Assembly (NCBI GenBank): GCA_013397865.1
Contig: VZTI01001185.1
Span: 187,149-251,148 of the forward strand
Direction: 5' to 3'
Source of the DNA: Struthidea cinerea
Lineage: Eukaryota; Chordata; Aves; Passeriformes; Corcoracidae
DNA length: 64,000 nucleotides
Positions 25,855 through 37,200 of this stretch are shown here, piece by piece. Below the pieces are notes generated by a model. That model did not search any database and was not told the DNA's origin. It saw only the letters and a list, made by a program, of their open reading frames with translations. Numbering within the stretch: position 1 is the first letter of the stretch; the number at the start of each line of letters is the position of its first letter. The translations under genes were made by a program, and so were the position numbers.

Positions 25855-28452
25855 CTCAGAAGCTCTATATAACGGCAGAATTTCCTTGTTACGGATTTAA
25901 ATTCATAATCTCATTGGTATCAGTAGATAGATAACCTGAATGCATCTTATTCTCATTCCCTAGGAAGAGTGGGGATAAGAACTGCCTATTTGCTCTGTTT
26001 TGGAGCACTGTATGACAGAGTAGCACCTTGACTGGCGCCTGATGCCAGTGGGCAATCCTGTTAGACACATAGAGAAATTGGCTGGTTGTATGGAGCGCAC
26101 TAAAAGACTTTGTGGTAAGGCACAGCGAGCGCTGTGAATACCCTTTAAAATCTGTCTCTTTGTGACCTATTGTAGTTAATCTTCCTATGGAAGGTTTGGA
26201 ATTTCTCGTTCTATATATAGGGAATAGCAGGAATAACTTGTTAAGAGTACATAGAACTTTTCAGTAAAAGTCCGTTTCATGAGGACTTTTACATGTGAGT
26301 TTTCCACCAAATCTATAGGAGTACGAATCTGAATATAGTGTCTCACGTACCTTAGTTGTGGGAAAGATGTAATTCATCCTTAGAATGCTGAGTGGGTTGC
26401 TGAAATATAGACAAACCACAAACTGGCCTTTTGGTCCTATCTAAACAGTTTTCATGGAAGAGCAAGATGATGTTCCAGAACATGTAGAACAGGAAAAAGG
26501 ACCAAAAAATATTTTGAATATATTGAAGAATGAATAAAAGGTGACTAATGAACGTAACTCAGATAGTACAATATAATCAAGACTCTTGTTACAAGAATTA
26601 CAAGAGTAACACCTATAAACTATTGACATAGTAATAAAGACAACACTGTTTTCCCAGTGCAAGCTATTATTTCTTAAATCTCTTTTTCTGGATATTTTTC
26701 AACTTGGCAAACATTTTTAAAGAAGTCGAAGTTTCAATTTTCTTGCTCTTACCCTGATTTTCAGGTTTAAATTGGCATGGTAATTCCAAGCCATTTTGGA
26801 GGAGTGCATGTGAGTGGAGATTCTGCAGTAGTTGGGTGAACTTTACTTACTACATTACTACATGTTTCCTTTTAAATCTAAAAAGATTTACAGCAGTGCT
26901 TCCCTTTGACCCTGGACTTGATGCACTTTACAAAGTGTGACATCATTGTTACTTACAGTTAAAACACAAGAAGGGGAAGGACAAGTAATTAACAGCACAT
27001 TGTATCTGGATTCTTGGGAGGTATCAGGGTTGCCATGGCTGTTCTTGGACACTGTCAACCTTTCTGAGTCTGCACAAACCCTATTGTTTGTTGCTGGAAG
27101 GAGAAGAGCCTTGTGTCCATATGCACACACTTCAGAATAGTCACATCTGCTTCATTCAGTTTTGATACATGATCTCTGGATTGGATACATGTTCTTTAGA
27201 CTGCTTATTAATTCGGCAGTCATTTGCAGCGTGCTGTGAACCCTGCTTTAGCCAGCTGAGCTATTGGCCTTTTTTACAAAGCAGATTGTTACCTAGTCCA
27301 TGTTAGCTGGTGTTCTCTGTTGCACTTGCCTAAATTGTGCTGAATGGGAGATCTCAGATTATGTATTTAAATGCTGGAGTTCCTTCAGATCTCTGTGTGC
27401 TTTCTTGGTTGCTAGGACAATGTTGAGCTAACATCCGTATCAGTTGACAATGGATGGGTCAGCCAACTGTGAAACCTATAAAACTGGGTCAAGAATAGTT
27501 CTGCCCAGCCCAGCAAGAGCGAGGCCTGAGCCAAAGGAAATAACCTTTTCCCTCGGCTATTCATTTTCTTATAAATGTAGAGCTTATTGTACCAGATTCA
27601 TGAAAGGTAAAATCAAAGCATGTATGAGCAAATATAGTGATTATTAAAACAGGAAAATACTATTGATATTGGAACAGCCTTTGGTGCTTTTAGGGTAAGA
27701 GTTGAACTGATCTTGAAGTTATCTGGCAGTGTGTGAAAGCTGATCCACTTAACTTGTATTCAAGTTCTAGGTTCAATAAGAAGAACATTTTTTGAGAAAT
27801 ACAATGGAAAATATTACAGCTATTTTGAAACTGCATCAACTCACATATGTTCTGAAATATTAACTTGGCATGTTCCCTCCTGATTGCTTTGTGAAACATT
27901 TTCCTTTTCTTGTGACTGCCTCTACATTGATGCATAAGGGCATTTGTGCTATCGACATGCATGGCTAATTTCTTATTTTTTATGCAAGCTCATCGGGGCC
28001 TGATGTTGGCCTATGTTTGTGCAGCATGAACCACAATGAGTCTCTGTTCCTGGTTTGTTCACAGAGACAGTGAAATAAAAATGACTAATAAAAATGGGAG
28101 TGAGGATGTAAACATGACTGAAGATGGATTCTTAGAGGAAGATGGATTTCTTTTTTGTTCGAAATAAATGGCCAGCAAGTGAAGAAGAGTGGTTTGGATT
28201 GAACTGAGTGTCTGTATTAGTACTGTTCACTAATGAATGGTGTAGATTTCCATAACATCAAAAATACTTTGTGTCCTTTTAAAAAAGATTTTTTTTCAAT
28301 GGTCTTCTAATTCTGAATAGAAACACTACTTTCGCTTTCTGTTCACTTGTCTGGGGTGGTTCTGTCTTCAACCCTGCCATTCAAGGTACTTTTTAAAACT
28401 TTATTCTTAGATATCGAAGTTCTTAAGAATTGTGTGTAAATACTTGTTTCTT
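25855..28452. other. Unique non-coding sequence
   Basis: No gene is recognised; the longest frame is 90 codons. A perfect 10-bp inverted repeat lies at 26264-26292. A TATAAAAC motif at 27477 lies in a slightly GC-richer patch, but nothing else identifies a promoter or LTR there. Confidence 0.65.
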
Positions 28453-28456
28453 GTTG
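28453..28456. repeat. Left target-site duplication of the solo LTR (GTTG)
   Basis: The four bases GTTG directly precede the TG start of the LTR and recur directly after its CA end at 28901-28904. A 4-bp duplication is typical of gamma-/epsilon-type (class I) endogenous retroviruses. A four-base match alone is weak, but it falls exactly at both ends of a perfect terminal inverted repeat. Confidence 0.75.
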
Positions 28457-28518
28457 TGATGCCTTAACTGTCCTCCTAGAAACAGAGACTAGACAGAATA
28501 AGGAAATAAAGGTAGGTA

Positions 28519-28524
28519 TTTATT
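28519..28524 (-). terminator. LTR polyadenylation signal (AATAAA, minus strand)
   Basis: AATAAA on the minus strand, about 90-95 bp downstream of the TATA box. This is the expected place for the end of R in a compact LTR. Leftward transcripts would be cleaved near 28500-28508. Confidence 0.65.
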
Positions 28525-28613
28525 TGGAAGGCCTTCAAAGGCACACCCTGGGGAGCCAGAGGCTGCTGCCAAGATGGACCCCAAGATGGATGGCAGGTCA
28601 CGAGTTCTTCACA

Positions 28614-28621
28614 CTTTTATA
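28614..28621 (-). promoter_or_regulatory. LTR TATA box (TATAAAAG, minus strand) with upstream octamer
   Basis: A consensus TATA box within the solo LTR. An octamer ATGCAAAT, the binding site of POU/Oct factors, lies 10 bp upstream at 28632-28639 (minus reading). Transcription would start near 28585-28590 and run leftwards. Two CCATCTTGG motifs (28569-28577 and 28581-28589 on the plus strand as CCAAGATGG) lie just downstream of that start and resemble YY1 sites. Whether this promoter is active is unknown. Confidence 0.65.
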
Positions 28622-28900
28622 GGTTTGGTTCATTTGCATATCAGGGTTAATTCTCCAATTAAAGCTTCAGTTTAATGATGTAATTTCCCCAAGCTTGCCC
28701 CCCCTTTAAAGTCTTTGGTTTACACAAAGACTCTTTGGGCCTAGGACGGTCTGAGTGTCCTTGAGAAGCAGGCATGGAGAGACTTTATTATGTCTAACTA
28801 GCATGAGAGAGCAGAAATTAACAGGCTACAAGAAACCTCAGAGCTACACAGTAAATAGTACAGAACTTGAAAAATATAAAAGTTAAAACCTAAGGCATCA

Positions 28901-28904
28901 GTTG
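28901..28904. repeat. Right target-site duplication of the solo LTR (GTTG)
   Basis: The copy of GTTG that follows the LTR's CA edge, matching 28453-28456. Confidence 0.75.
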
Positions 28905-31879
28905 CCTTCATAGAGTCTTTCCATTTCATTAATGGGAAAGATGCCATAGCAGAAGTGCTTATAATCTTTTCCTTGCAAATTTAAAATTTTTACCTTGCAA
29001 ACATTATTAACTTCCAATATTACTTGTGGGAATATTGCCATAAAAACCATAGGTGACTAATTATTAAAAGTTTACAGGACTAGAGTTTCTCCACTTCTCT
29101 CCTGAGTTTCAGTCATGCTATACTTACAAATTCTATTGCAACACTTTTGGAGATGTACAACTAATGCTGACTGAAAAATATTATTCTTTAGCAGACTGTT
29201 CTTCAGGAATTGTTGTACAGACATTGAGATGTCCTGACTGCCTCCACAGAAATACCTTTGTTAATTATAGATAATATTAACTTTGTATTTTCTTGCTTGA
29301 ATTTCACACTGATAAAATGACCTGCTTTGAATATGTGCAGTGTATTGGCTGTTAAATGCATAAGGGGTTTTTATGGCATGTCTGTTGCAATGTTTTGACG
29401 TTGATGATCCTTCTGCTGTTTCGCTGAAGAATAGTAACTGAACTTGTGAGATGAAAGATTGTTTTGTGTTAAAGAAATATTCTGGTTTCGTAATCTGCTG
29501 TGAATTTGCTGATGGGTGGGGTTCCAATTGTTTTATGTGTTTGGGAAGGAAGATAAAAGAGAAGATCTGAAATCTCCATTTGAAGATTTACATCGGAGAA
29601 TTTCCTGCCTTCCGTCTCTCTTCAAAATGTAAGACAATAAACATCTACATCCAGTTTTTATATAAATACTGGATTGTTAGAAAATGCTCTGCATTCTGGA
29701 AGGCAAAAGGTGGCACTGGAAAAAAGCCAGATGTTCTTTGGTGTCCTTGCTGCTGCATGTGAATGTACACATCAGGAGCTAGTCCCAGCTCTGCTGAATG
29801 AACAGGACTCAAGCACAGTGGAAAATACTTGTCTAATGCTATCTCATACCCTTTTAACTGAATGTGAATCCAGTGCACTTATAATTGCCAATAGGGTGCC
29901 CTTTACATCAGAGGGTAAATTCTTTTCTTTCTGAAGTTGTGTATTTTCTGGATCGTTTGACTGCGGCGAAAAATTCATCTTCAGTCTGCTATCTTCTATC
30001 ACTGGTACCCGACAATTCCTTGCTTCATTTCATTTAGTCCACAAATCTTTCTTTTAATTTCATTTTCACTATAAATCAGAGACTAACGCATTCTACAGCA
30101 AATTCTGAAGGTTTTTTTTACAAAATCTGGTAGAAAGAATACCTTACAGCATCCATAGCCATGTCTGACTAGCACGAGCAGTCACAGGCGGGTGCCTCAG
30201 GCAGTGATGTAAAAGAGGGCTCCACTTGCACGATTGAGAATGGAGCATTGTGCAGTCCTTCAGAGCTTGCAGCCAAATACCACAAGTAGTTATGTGGATC
30301 TGGCTGTGTCCCCAAACCAGCTGGCTACATTTCTCCAAGGGCAGGGCACACTGCTGGGCCTTTTAACTGGCCCCTGTGCCGGAGACCTCCAGTCACTGAG
30401 AAGGGCACGATGCAGTTGTTTACTTCTGGTTGTTCTTGGTACACGATTTGCTTAATTTTACAGCCAGAATGTCTTTTTAAGTTTTGGCACTAATAAATGT
30501 GAAATAGGGTTTTTATTGTTGAAGAAACAATATTTGTTTTGTTGTGAACAGTAAAGGGCAAAATCTTTTTAAATTTTTTTTTTTTCTCATTTCAGCATGT
30601 TCCTTAAAGCTCCTCTTATTGCCTACTGTGAGTTACTTATCTGATGTTGCTTGGTGAATGCTGGTCCCCAAGTCAATAAATGTGGTTTTGGAGGCATTTC
30701 CTCTCTGAAATGAGTGTATGCTTGTCTTGAAAAGAATGAATTATTCACACCATCGAGTAAGCAACAGTAAATCTTCATATGAACACCTTAAAAAATTGAT
30801 ATGTTTAAATAAACTGCCCTTACAAATAACCTTTTACCCAGAGGTGGAATTATTTTACACCTGAATGGCTGTAGGAACCTAAATATCATAAATAATATGA
30901 ATAACCTTTCCTCTTTGGTACTCATGGGAACTTTGTCTCTTTCTCCAAATAATAGAAGGTTTGTAAAATGCTGATAGCAATAGACTAATTAGGGTAGGAT
31001 CTGGCTATGTTATGTAATCCACTTAATATGTCATGTCTGGGCCAAACCTGCTCTGAGAACTTTTATGTATCAGCAGACAGTGGTGCAGCCTTTTCTCCTT
31101 TTGAAAAAAAATTGCATTATTTCTAGGTGTGAATTTGTTGAATGTGCTGCCATGCACTTAGTTAGTTATTCAGGGAAGCTTCATTTTTCCATGGTGCTCT
31201 CAACACACATATTGTGGAAATATGATGGAGAACATTTATATTTTTAATACAGCTTTCTAACTGTCTAGTTCACACATCTCAGGGGATGGAATATACCTGG
31301 GAAGCTTCATTACAGGGTTTGCTTTAAGCCATGCTACGCTGACCAAAGCAAGAATAAGGCTACCACATCAAAAGATACGTATTTATGTATTTATAACATA
31401 CATTTCACTTCAAAATAACTGTAGTCCAATTAGACCCAGAAAGCAGTGGTGACTGAGTTGCAGTTGTGGCATAAAGGAGGAAATAATAGCCAGGATGGTG
31501 AAAACACTGTGAAAGAGTTTTGATTGGTGCAGATTGCAAAGTTGTAGTAAATCTTTCGATATCTATAGAGTTCGTGAAGAATAAGGAATGCACCACTGAG
31601 AAAATAACCTGGCATGGAAGTTCTTACTTTAATTGCAGAAAATGAATGAAGGACTGGTCCCTTTAGAGAAAAAGAAGTCAGACTGGCATTTAGTTGATGG
31701 CTGAAGGTACTTTCAGCCAGAAGCACAAGACAGAGGTGTGTGTTTTTTGTTAGTCCCTAATTCCTTCAGTTGCTCTGCTATGCCAAGACAGCAAATTTAC
31801 AGCGGGAATTAACACACTGTGTTATCCTGTTTCTGTGAGTGCTTGTGTTTCGTGCATGTAAACACATTTCTTGCCAGGC
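28905..31879. other. Unique non-coding sequence
   Basis: No gene is recognised; the longest frame is 98 codons (31430-31726, minus). A GC-richer patch at about 30160-30430 has short overlapping frames on both strands but no recognised domain and no clear splice sites. The rest is AT-rich unique DNA. Confidence 0.62.
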
Positions 31880-32640
31880 TGACGTGTCAGGACAGTGGAG
31901 AGATATGGACCTGATGGATGGTCAGCAGCTCAATGCCTGGATGGAGATCAGCGATGAGTGGTGTTCCCCAGGAGTCCGTATTGTGACCAATACTGTTTAA
32001 TGTCTTCATCAATGACATCGAATGAATGTGGGATTGAGTGCAGCCTCAGCAAGTTTGCAGATGACACCAAGCTGAGAGGTGCAGTTGATTCACTTAAAGG
32101 AAGGGATGTCATCCAAAGAGACCTTGACAGGCTTGAGGAGTGGGCCTGGGCAAAGCTCCTGAAGTTCAACAAGTCCAAGTGCTACACCTGGGTGACAGCA
32201 ACCCCAGACATGAGCACAGACTGGGAGAGCAACTCATTGAGAGAAGACTTGTGGAGATGGATTTGGGGTTTTCATGGATGGAAAGTTGGACAGGACTCAG
32301 CAATGTGCACTTGCAGCCCAGAAAGCCAATTGTATCCTGGGCTGCATCAAAAGCAGAGTGGCCAGCAGAGCAAGGGAGGGGATTCTGCCTGTCTACTCCA
32401 CTCTGGAGAGACCCTACCTGGAGTGCTGCATCCAGCTTTGAGGTGTCCTGCACAGGAAGGACCTGGACCTGTTAGAGCAAGTCCAGAGGAGGGCCACGAA
32501 AATGTTCAGAGGGCTGGAGCACTGTGAATAAAGGCTGAAACAGCTGGGGTTGAAGAGAAGAGAAGAGAAGAGAAGAGAAGAGAAGAGAAGAGAAAAGAAG
32601 AGAAGAGAAGAGAGGCTCCCTTCCCCCTGACAGTAGATAC
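31880..32640 (+). mobile_element. CR1 LINE, reverse-transcriptase fragment (plus strand, broken frames)
   Basis: The 3' half of a CR1 reverse-transcriptase domain. It begins near a GGAGAGATATGGA phrase (about 31894) and carries the catalytic box as FADD (32054-32065), followed by TKL and, after about 20 residues, the RDLDRLEEWA stretch typical of the family. Downstream, the VLHLG, AAQKAN.ILGCIKS and VQRRATKM blocks are all readable but sit in different frames, so at least two frameshifts and an internal stop have accumulated. A GAAGA microsatellite at 32552-32614 interrupts the copy. A few more CR1 bases (GAGGCTCC) follow, then similarity fades. No 3' UTR octamers are present, so the 3' end is missing. 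The copy is a non-functional relic of a lineage distinct from the one at 57.58 kb. The 5' and 3' edges are approximate. Confidence 0.92.
32552..32614 (+). repeat. (GAAGA)n microsatellite, about 12 units, inside the CR1
   Basis: A pentanucleotide array of 63 bp with one interruption (AGAAAAGAAG near 32591-32600). It sits exactly where the CR1 family has a GGAGAAGAGAAGGCTCC-like segment, and CR1-like bases resume on its right. The array therefore appears to have expanded from a short purine seed in the element. It is probably polymorphic in length. Confidence 0.92.
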
Positions 32641-34266
32641 AGTGAGGTGAGATGATATACTTTCACGGAAACTGACTCTTCTATGGCTTATCTGTTTATA
32701 AAAATCAAATGAAAAAAATAGAATAAAATAAAATCACAGAAAATTTGGCCTTGCAGATTAACTGAGTCATTATTTTATTTACCATGCAGACATCTACATT
32801 CAGAGGCTTAGAATTTATGCATTGAGGGATAATTTATTTTTGAATGTTTTCACATGGTAGTATAAAACAACATGTAGAAGAAGGCAGCCAAGTGAAGGAC
32901 ACAGTGAGACTGGAAATGGTACCACAAAAGAAGGACTGTTCTTTGGCTCCAAGACTGTGCTTCATTCTGCTCCCTGTAAGGAAAAATCTGAAGCAAAAGA
33001 GGATGAAGAATTTGGCTTTCTGAATATAACACTATACCAATATTAGACAGTGATGAAGAATATTACTTGCGTAATGTCTTGCATTATCAGACTTCACAAG
33101 CTCAGGATTATTAAGTGCTACAAGAACTTTAAATTACAGCATCTCCAATAACTTCCTGCAATATATTGAGTTGATTTGGAAAGTGCCATCTTTCCCTAAG
33201 TCCACACACTCAATTACTAGATGATTCAGAAGAGCATCATATAGCTAAAAGTTTAGACTGAAGCCTGGAAAGAAAAACAAGTAGTGGATATAGCAATGTT
33301 ACACATCTGTTACAAGTGGTGTTTACTCTGACATTCATGACTATTTTATTTAAATCTTGTTTCACAGGTTCAGCTAGTTATAATGCATTTTTGTTAGCAG
33401 AATTGCAAAGAACGCACTTAGACACTGTATTCCTACCTTGCTACTCTTTGTGCAATGTCCCATTTATCAGCTTCTTCCCTTCTGCAGCAAGCCAGCCTAT
33501 TTTGCTGAATCAGAATTAAGGATTTATAGAAGCCTGTCCTTAACAGTGTGCCAATACTTGAAAAAATGCAGTGTTAAGAGTCTAGTATCTGGAGAGCTCC
33601 TTTTTTGCATAGCTTGCTTTTAGACCTTTAAAAAGCTTTGGTGGGTATAGCAAATAATATTTAAGATGTAAAGAAGCCTTTGTAGACAGCCAGTAACTCC
33701 ATACACTTGGAGTTTTATCAACATTTAAAAAGCCATCTTTTAAACCATAAGGAGAGGAATTGACCTCTGGAGCTTACATGATTCAATACTGCTAAGATTT
33801 CAACTTTCTTCTGCTGTTGAGCTCCCCTGGTTTTAAATCTCTTTAAAATAAGGTTTCCAGATTTGGCACTGCCTGGTTTTGATTGTATCTGAGAAGGCTT
33901 ACACACATATTATCAAATAGGCAATAATATGAAATAATTTGAATGAACTGCTGTTTGAATGTAGTTCTTAGCTAGCATGTGACTCTTGAATGCATTTGGA
34001 ATACAGATTCTTGTCTATGTTTTGTTGATCTCATCATAGGGTTTGAATCAAGCACACTAAAAGTCACTAAAGAGAAAGTCAGGTAAATCTGAGCTTTCCA
34101 TTGTTCAACAGTCCTGAACTTGACTGCTATTTTCTGACAGACTTTCAAAACTTCTTACAAACTGAAGAACTGAAGAAGAAAAAGTGTTGGCTACGTTGGC
34201 AAGTGGGCACAAACAGACATCCATGTTGTTTTGTCTTCTTAAAATAGATTCGATACAGCCTTAATC

Positions 34267-34292
34267 TTCCCCCCCCTTCCCCTCCCCCCCTC
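34267..34292. repeat. C-rich tract (G-rich on the minus strand)
   Basis: Pyrimidine tract made of C runs of about 8-9, 4 and 7 separated by TT and T. The complementary strand therefore carries long G runs spaced by one or two bases, which could fold into a G-quadruplex. Its edges are approximate to a base or two. Confidence 0.8.
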
Positions 34293-37200
34293 TAGTTAAT
34301 TGTAGAAAAAAGAAGAAAGAGAGCTCAGAAAATTAATTTGCAATTCTGCTTCAGGGGATGCACTGTCTAATTACTCTGGAATGTCTCCAGGTTCAAGGAA
34401 TTCAGACAGCAACTTCTCAGAGATGGGACATAAAGGAAATCAGAGAAGATGTCTGGATTAAGTTCCTCCCCTCCCCACCCTGTTTCCACAGCAGAGTGAT
34501 GGATCATTCCTCTGAAAACACCACACCCATGCCCACACCACCCCTCAGATTTCAGCCTCCAGTGCACTAAGTGGAGTCAAAGTCAAGAATAATATTTCAT
34601 CCATGTAAAATGAGAGGTGCACACATAATACAGTATTCATATCTGCATATGGCAGCTGGGTTTCTTTTTGTAAAAGTTGCCTGTTGGCTTCCTCTACCTA
34701 ATGAAAACACTGGCATTTAGGCTTGTCAGGAGTCCACAAACACCCTCTAGTCTCAAGAAGAATTCATTTTCCTAGTGTCTGGCTTCTCTAGGACACCTAG
34801 AGAAGGTTCTCTATATGAGATCTAAAGTTCAAGTCCGTGTTTTAGTTCAGATAAGGAATGGAGAGACACAGAGTCATTGAAAGAAAGTGCATGCAATGTT
34901 ATAAAGAGAATGAGCATTAAAGAAAGTTTTAAGGGAAGAAATTAATCACATGGATTTTAGAGATAAATTCAGTGGTTAGTTAAGCTCTGTTTGAATCAGG
35001 ATATCTATTTTTGCTACTAAGTAGATGTTTCTTAAAACTGGAAGGCATTCCTTTAATCCAGTACTGAACATTTAGCAATCCCATTTTCTGCCTGCCTCCA
35101 TTCATGTGCTGAACTAGTTACTGTACAACATAGCCCAGTTTTACTCCTGAGTCTCAGTGTGTAGTTCGGTGTTTCCAGTGTTTTTTTCCTGCTGGTCTGT
35201 GTGCAGGCTTTTGACTTGGTCTTCATCTTCTTTAAACTAAGAACAGTAACAAATTAATGGGATGCCTTTCAAGGTCGTTTAGTTGAATCTTATAAAAGTA
35301 ATGTGGATTTGTATCAAAAATTAGATAGATTTGAGGGAATGGCAAAAGTGATAGAAGAGATCAGTCCCTTTGCCTACTGAAGTTGTAATCTGCAGTCCAG
35401 AAAAATAGTACAAATACTCCACTTGAATTTTTGGAAGTTTCATCAGGAGTTTAAGCCAGTCACCCATAAATAGATAGCAACAGAAAGGAAAGACATAAAC
35501 AGATTTCCCTGCCTTTTGTATACAGGTTATGAAAAACTCGTCTTGAATTTTTATGCAATGACGTTTAGGCTAGACATGTGTGTCAGTCATTACAGTCTTA
35601 AAGATTAATTTAACACTGATGGCTTACAATCTGTTTTCCTCCCTCCACTTTTGAGAGACTTGATATTCCATTGACTGGCTTTTAGTAACCACTATAAGCC
35701 AATTAATCTCTTTATCTCCATTACTGTAAACGGGTCTTTTCTTCTAGGGAAGCTTTTCTATCACATTAATACCTTCTCATTTTCTTTTGAAAGATGCTCC
35801 TGAACAGTCAGTTCTTAAATTGCTTAGATACAGTGGATATTTGCAACTGAGAAATTTTGGTCTTCTTTGAGAAATCCTTAACATACAGAAATAATGTTTG
35901 TTTAATAATGAAGCTGTGCATGAATTACTGCTGTTCATTGTTTTACAGCATAATGCAATATTTATGCTGAAACAGAATTCATGAGGACTGAAATGTTAAA
36001 CTCCTAGAAGGGGAGACACAGAAGAACAAGGACTGAAGTACTGACTTGTGTTTAAGAAAGAAGAATTAGAACAACTTTCATGTCTAGAGGCTTGAAAAGA
36101 ACAGTGAATTTGGGAATGTGCTATAATTGAATCCTGGATTGAAATTAGAAGCAAAATTCTTATGAATTTCTGCATGAGATAATGATATCCACAGTGCTGC
36201 TCACAACATGTATACTTCTGTTCCTGTAATTTTATTTTTTGTCTTACATTTTGTCTCATGATTATTTCTATTATACTTGGGCTTTACAGTCTTTACTCTT
36301 TTTTTTTGTTTTGTTTTTTGCATAGTCTAATGAATTACAGTGAAACAAATGCACACATCTAATCAAGATTTAAGTATTTATATAATTATGCATATGTACA
36401 TACTTTCAAGAAACTTCAGTCAAAACCTGTAATGCTAGTGCCTATTATTATGAGGTTTCAAAAGTTGCATTGGAAATTTGTTGTTTGTCACTCATACTTA
36501 CTTCACAGAAGGTTCTGGATACTCAAATCATAATGTAAACCATTAATCTTGATAGTATTTTGCTGCCGAGAATGTGCTACAATGCCTTTAGGAAGGAATT
36601 TGCTTTCTGGAGATCTAGCTGTTGTGTTAAAGGGAAGTTAACGTTGTCCGGAAAACACTTGGATAGCTTTCCTTAAGTAAGTTGTGGGAAGGCAGATTTA
36701 GCCAGCTGTGTCAAAAATATGGACTGGGAAATAAACATGAATGTGTGCGTTGAGAAAGAATAAGCTCAAGATGCAAAGTTCTCCTCGGAAATAACATTGA
36801 ATTTAGCAGAAATTTGCTCTTTCAGGCTCATCTCCCTTTTCAAATGACACATGCTCTGCCTGCATTCAGGACACTTACTCAGAGCAAAGTCACTCTTTTA
36901 TCTAGAGGCCACAGGGGTTGAGAAAGGTCATTAAAAATTACGCTGGCTGGCTTTCAAAATACACATTCATGTTTCATAGCTGGCATCACCTCCACAATCT
37001 TTAGTTGCTCTAGTGATTACTCAGTGGATTTTCTCTATTTAAAAAAGTTTGGAAATGCAGTGTTTATCCCATTCATGTCAGTAGTAAAATTCTGCAAATG
37101 CAATTCTTTCTACTGAGGGAGAAAACAGGGAAAACTCATCAGTATTTGTGGTTTATTTCCAGCTCCTACACTAAGATAAGCTGGAGCCACAGGTCCTGTT

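Larger units (their letters stand above)
28457..28900 (-). mobile_element. Complete solo LTR of an endogenous retrovirus, minus strand
   Basis: This 444-bp element starts TGATGCCTTA and ends TAAGGCATCA, giving a perfect 10-bp terminal inverted repeat with canonical TG/CA edges, and it is flanked by GTTG on both sides. On the minus strand the signals fall in the correct LTR order. U3 holds an octamer ATGCAAAT (28639 down to 28632) and a TATA box TATAAAAG (28621 down to 28614). A short R region follows, then AATAAA (28524 down to 28519), then about 60 bp of U5 to the CA edge. No gag, pol or env remnant adjoins it, so it is a solo LTR, the usual product of recombination between two LTRs of a provirus. 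A 4-bp duplication suggests a class I (ERV1-like) origin. The overall look resembles LTRs I associate with songbird genomes, but I cannot name the family. Confidence 0.88.

Noticed and set aside
27440..27610. TATAAAAC motif in a GC-richer patch, considered as promoter or LTR
   Set aside because: No matching polyadenylation signal at a sensible distance, no terminal inverted repeat or flank duplication, and no other promoter element.
30160..30430. GC-richer patch with frames on both strands, considered as an exon
   Set aside because: No recognised protein similarity and no convincing splice pair; the composition alone is not evidence.
32472..32666. Minus-strand frame with a repeated LFSSL peptide
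   Set aside because: This is the translation of the GAAGA microsatellite on the other strand.
34835..34850. GTTCAAGTCC, resembling a tRNA-gene B box
   Set aside because: No A box upstream and no cloverleaf can be folded from the surrounding bases.
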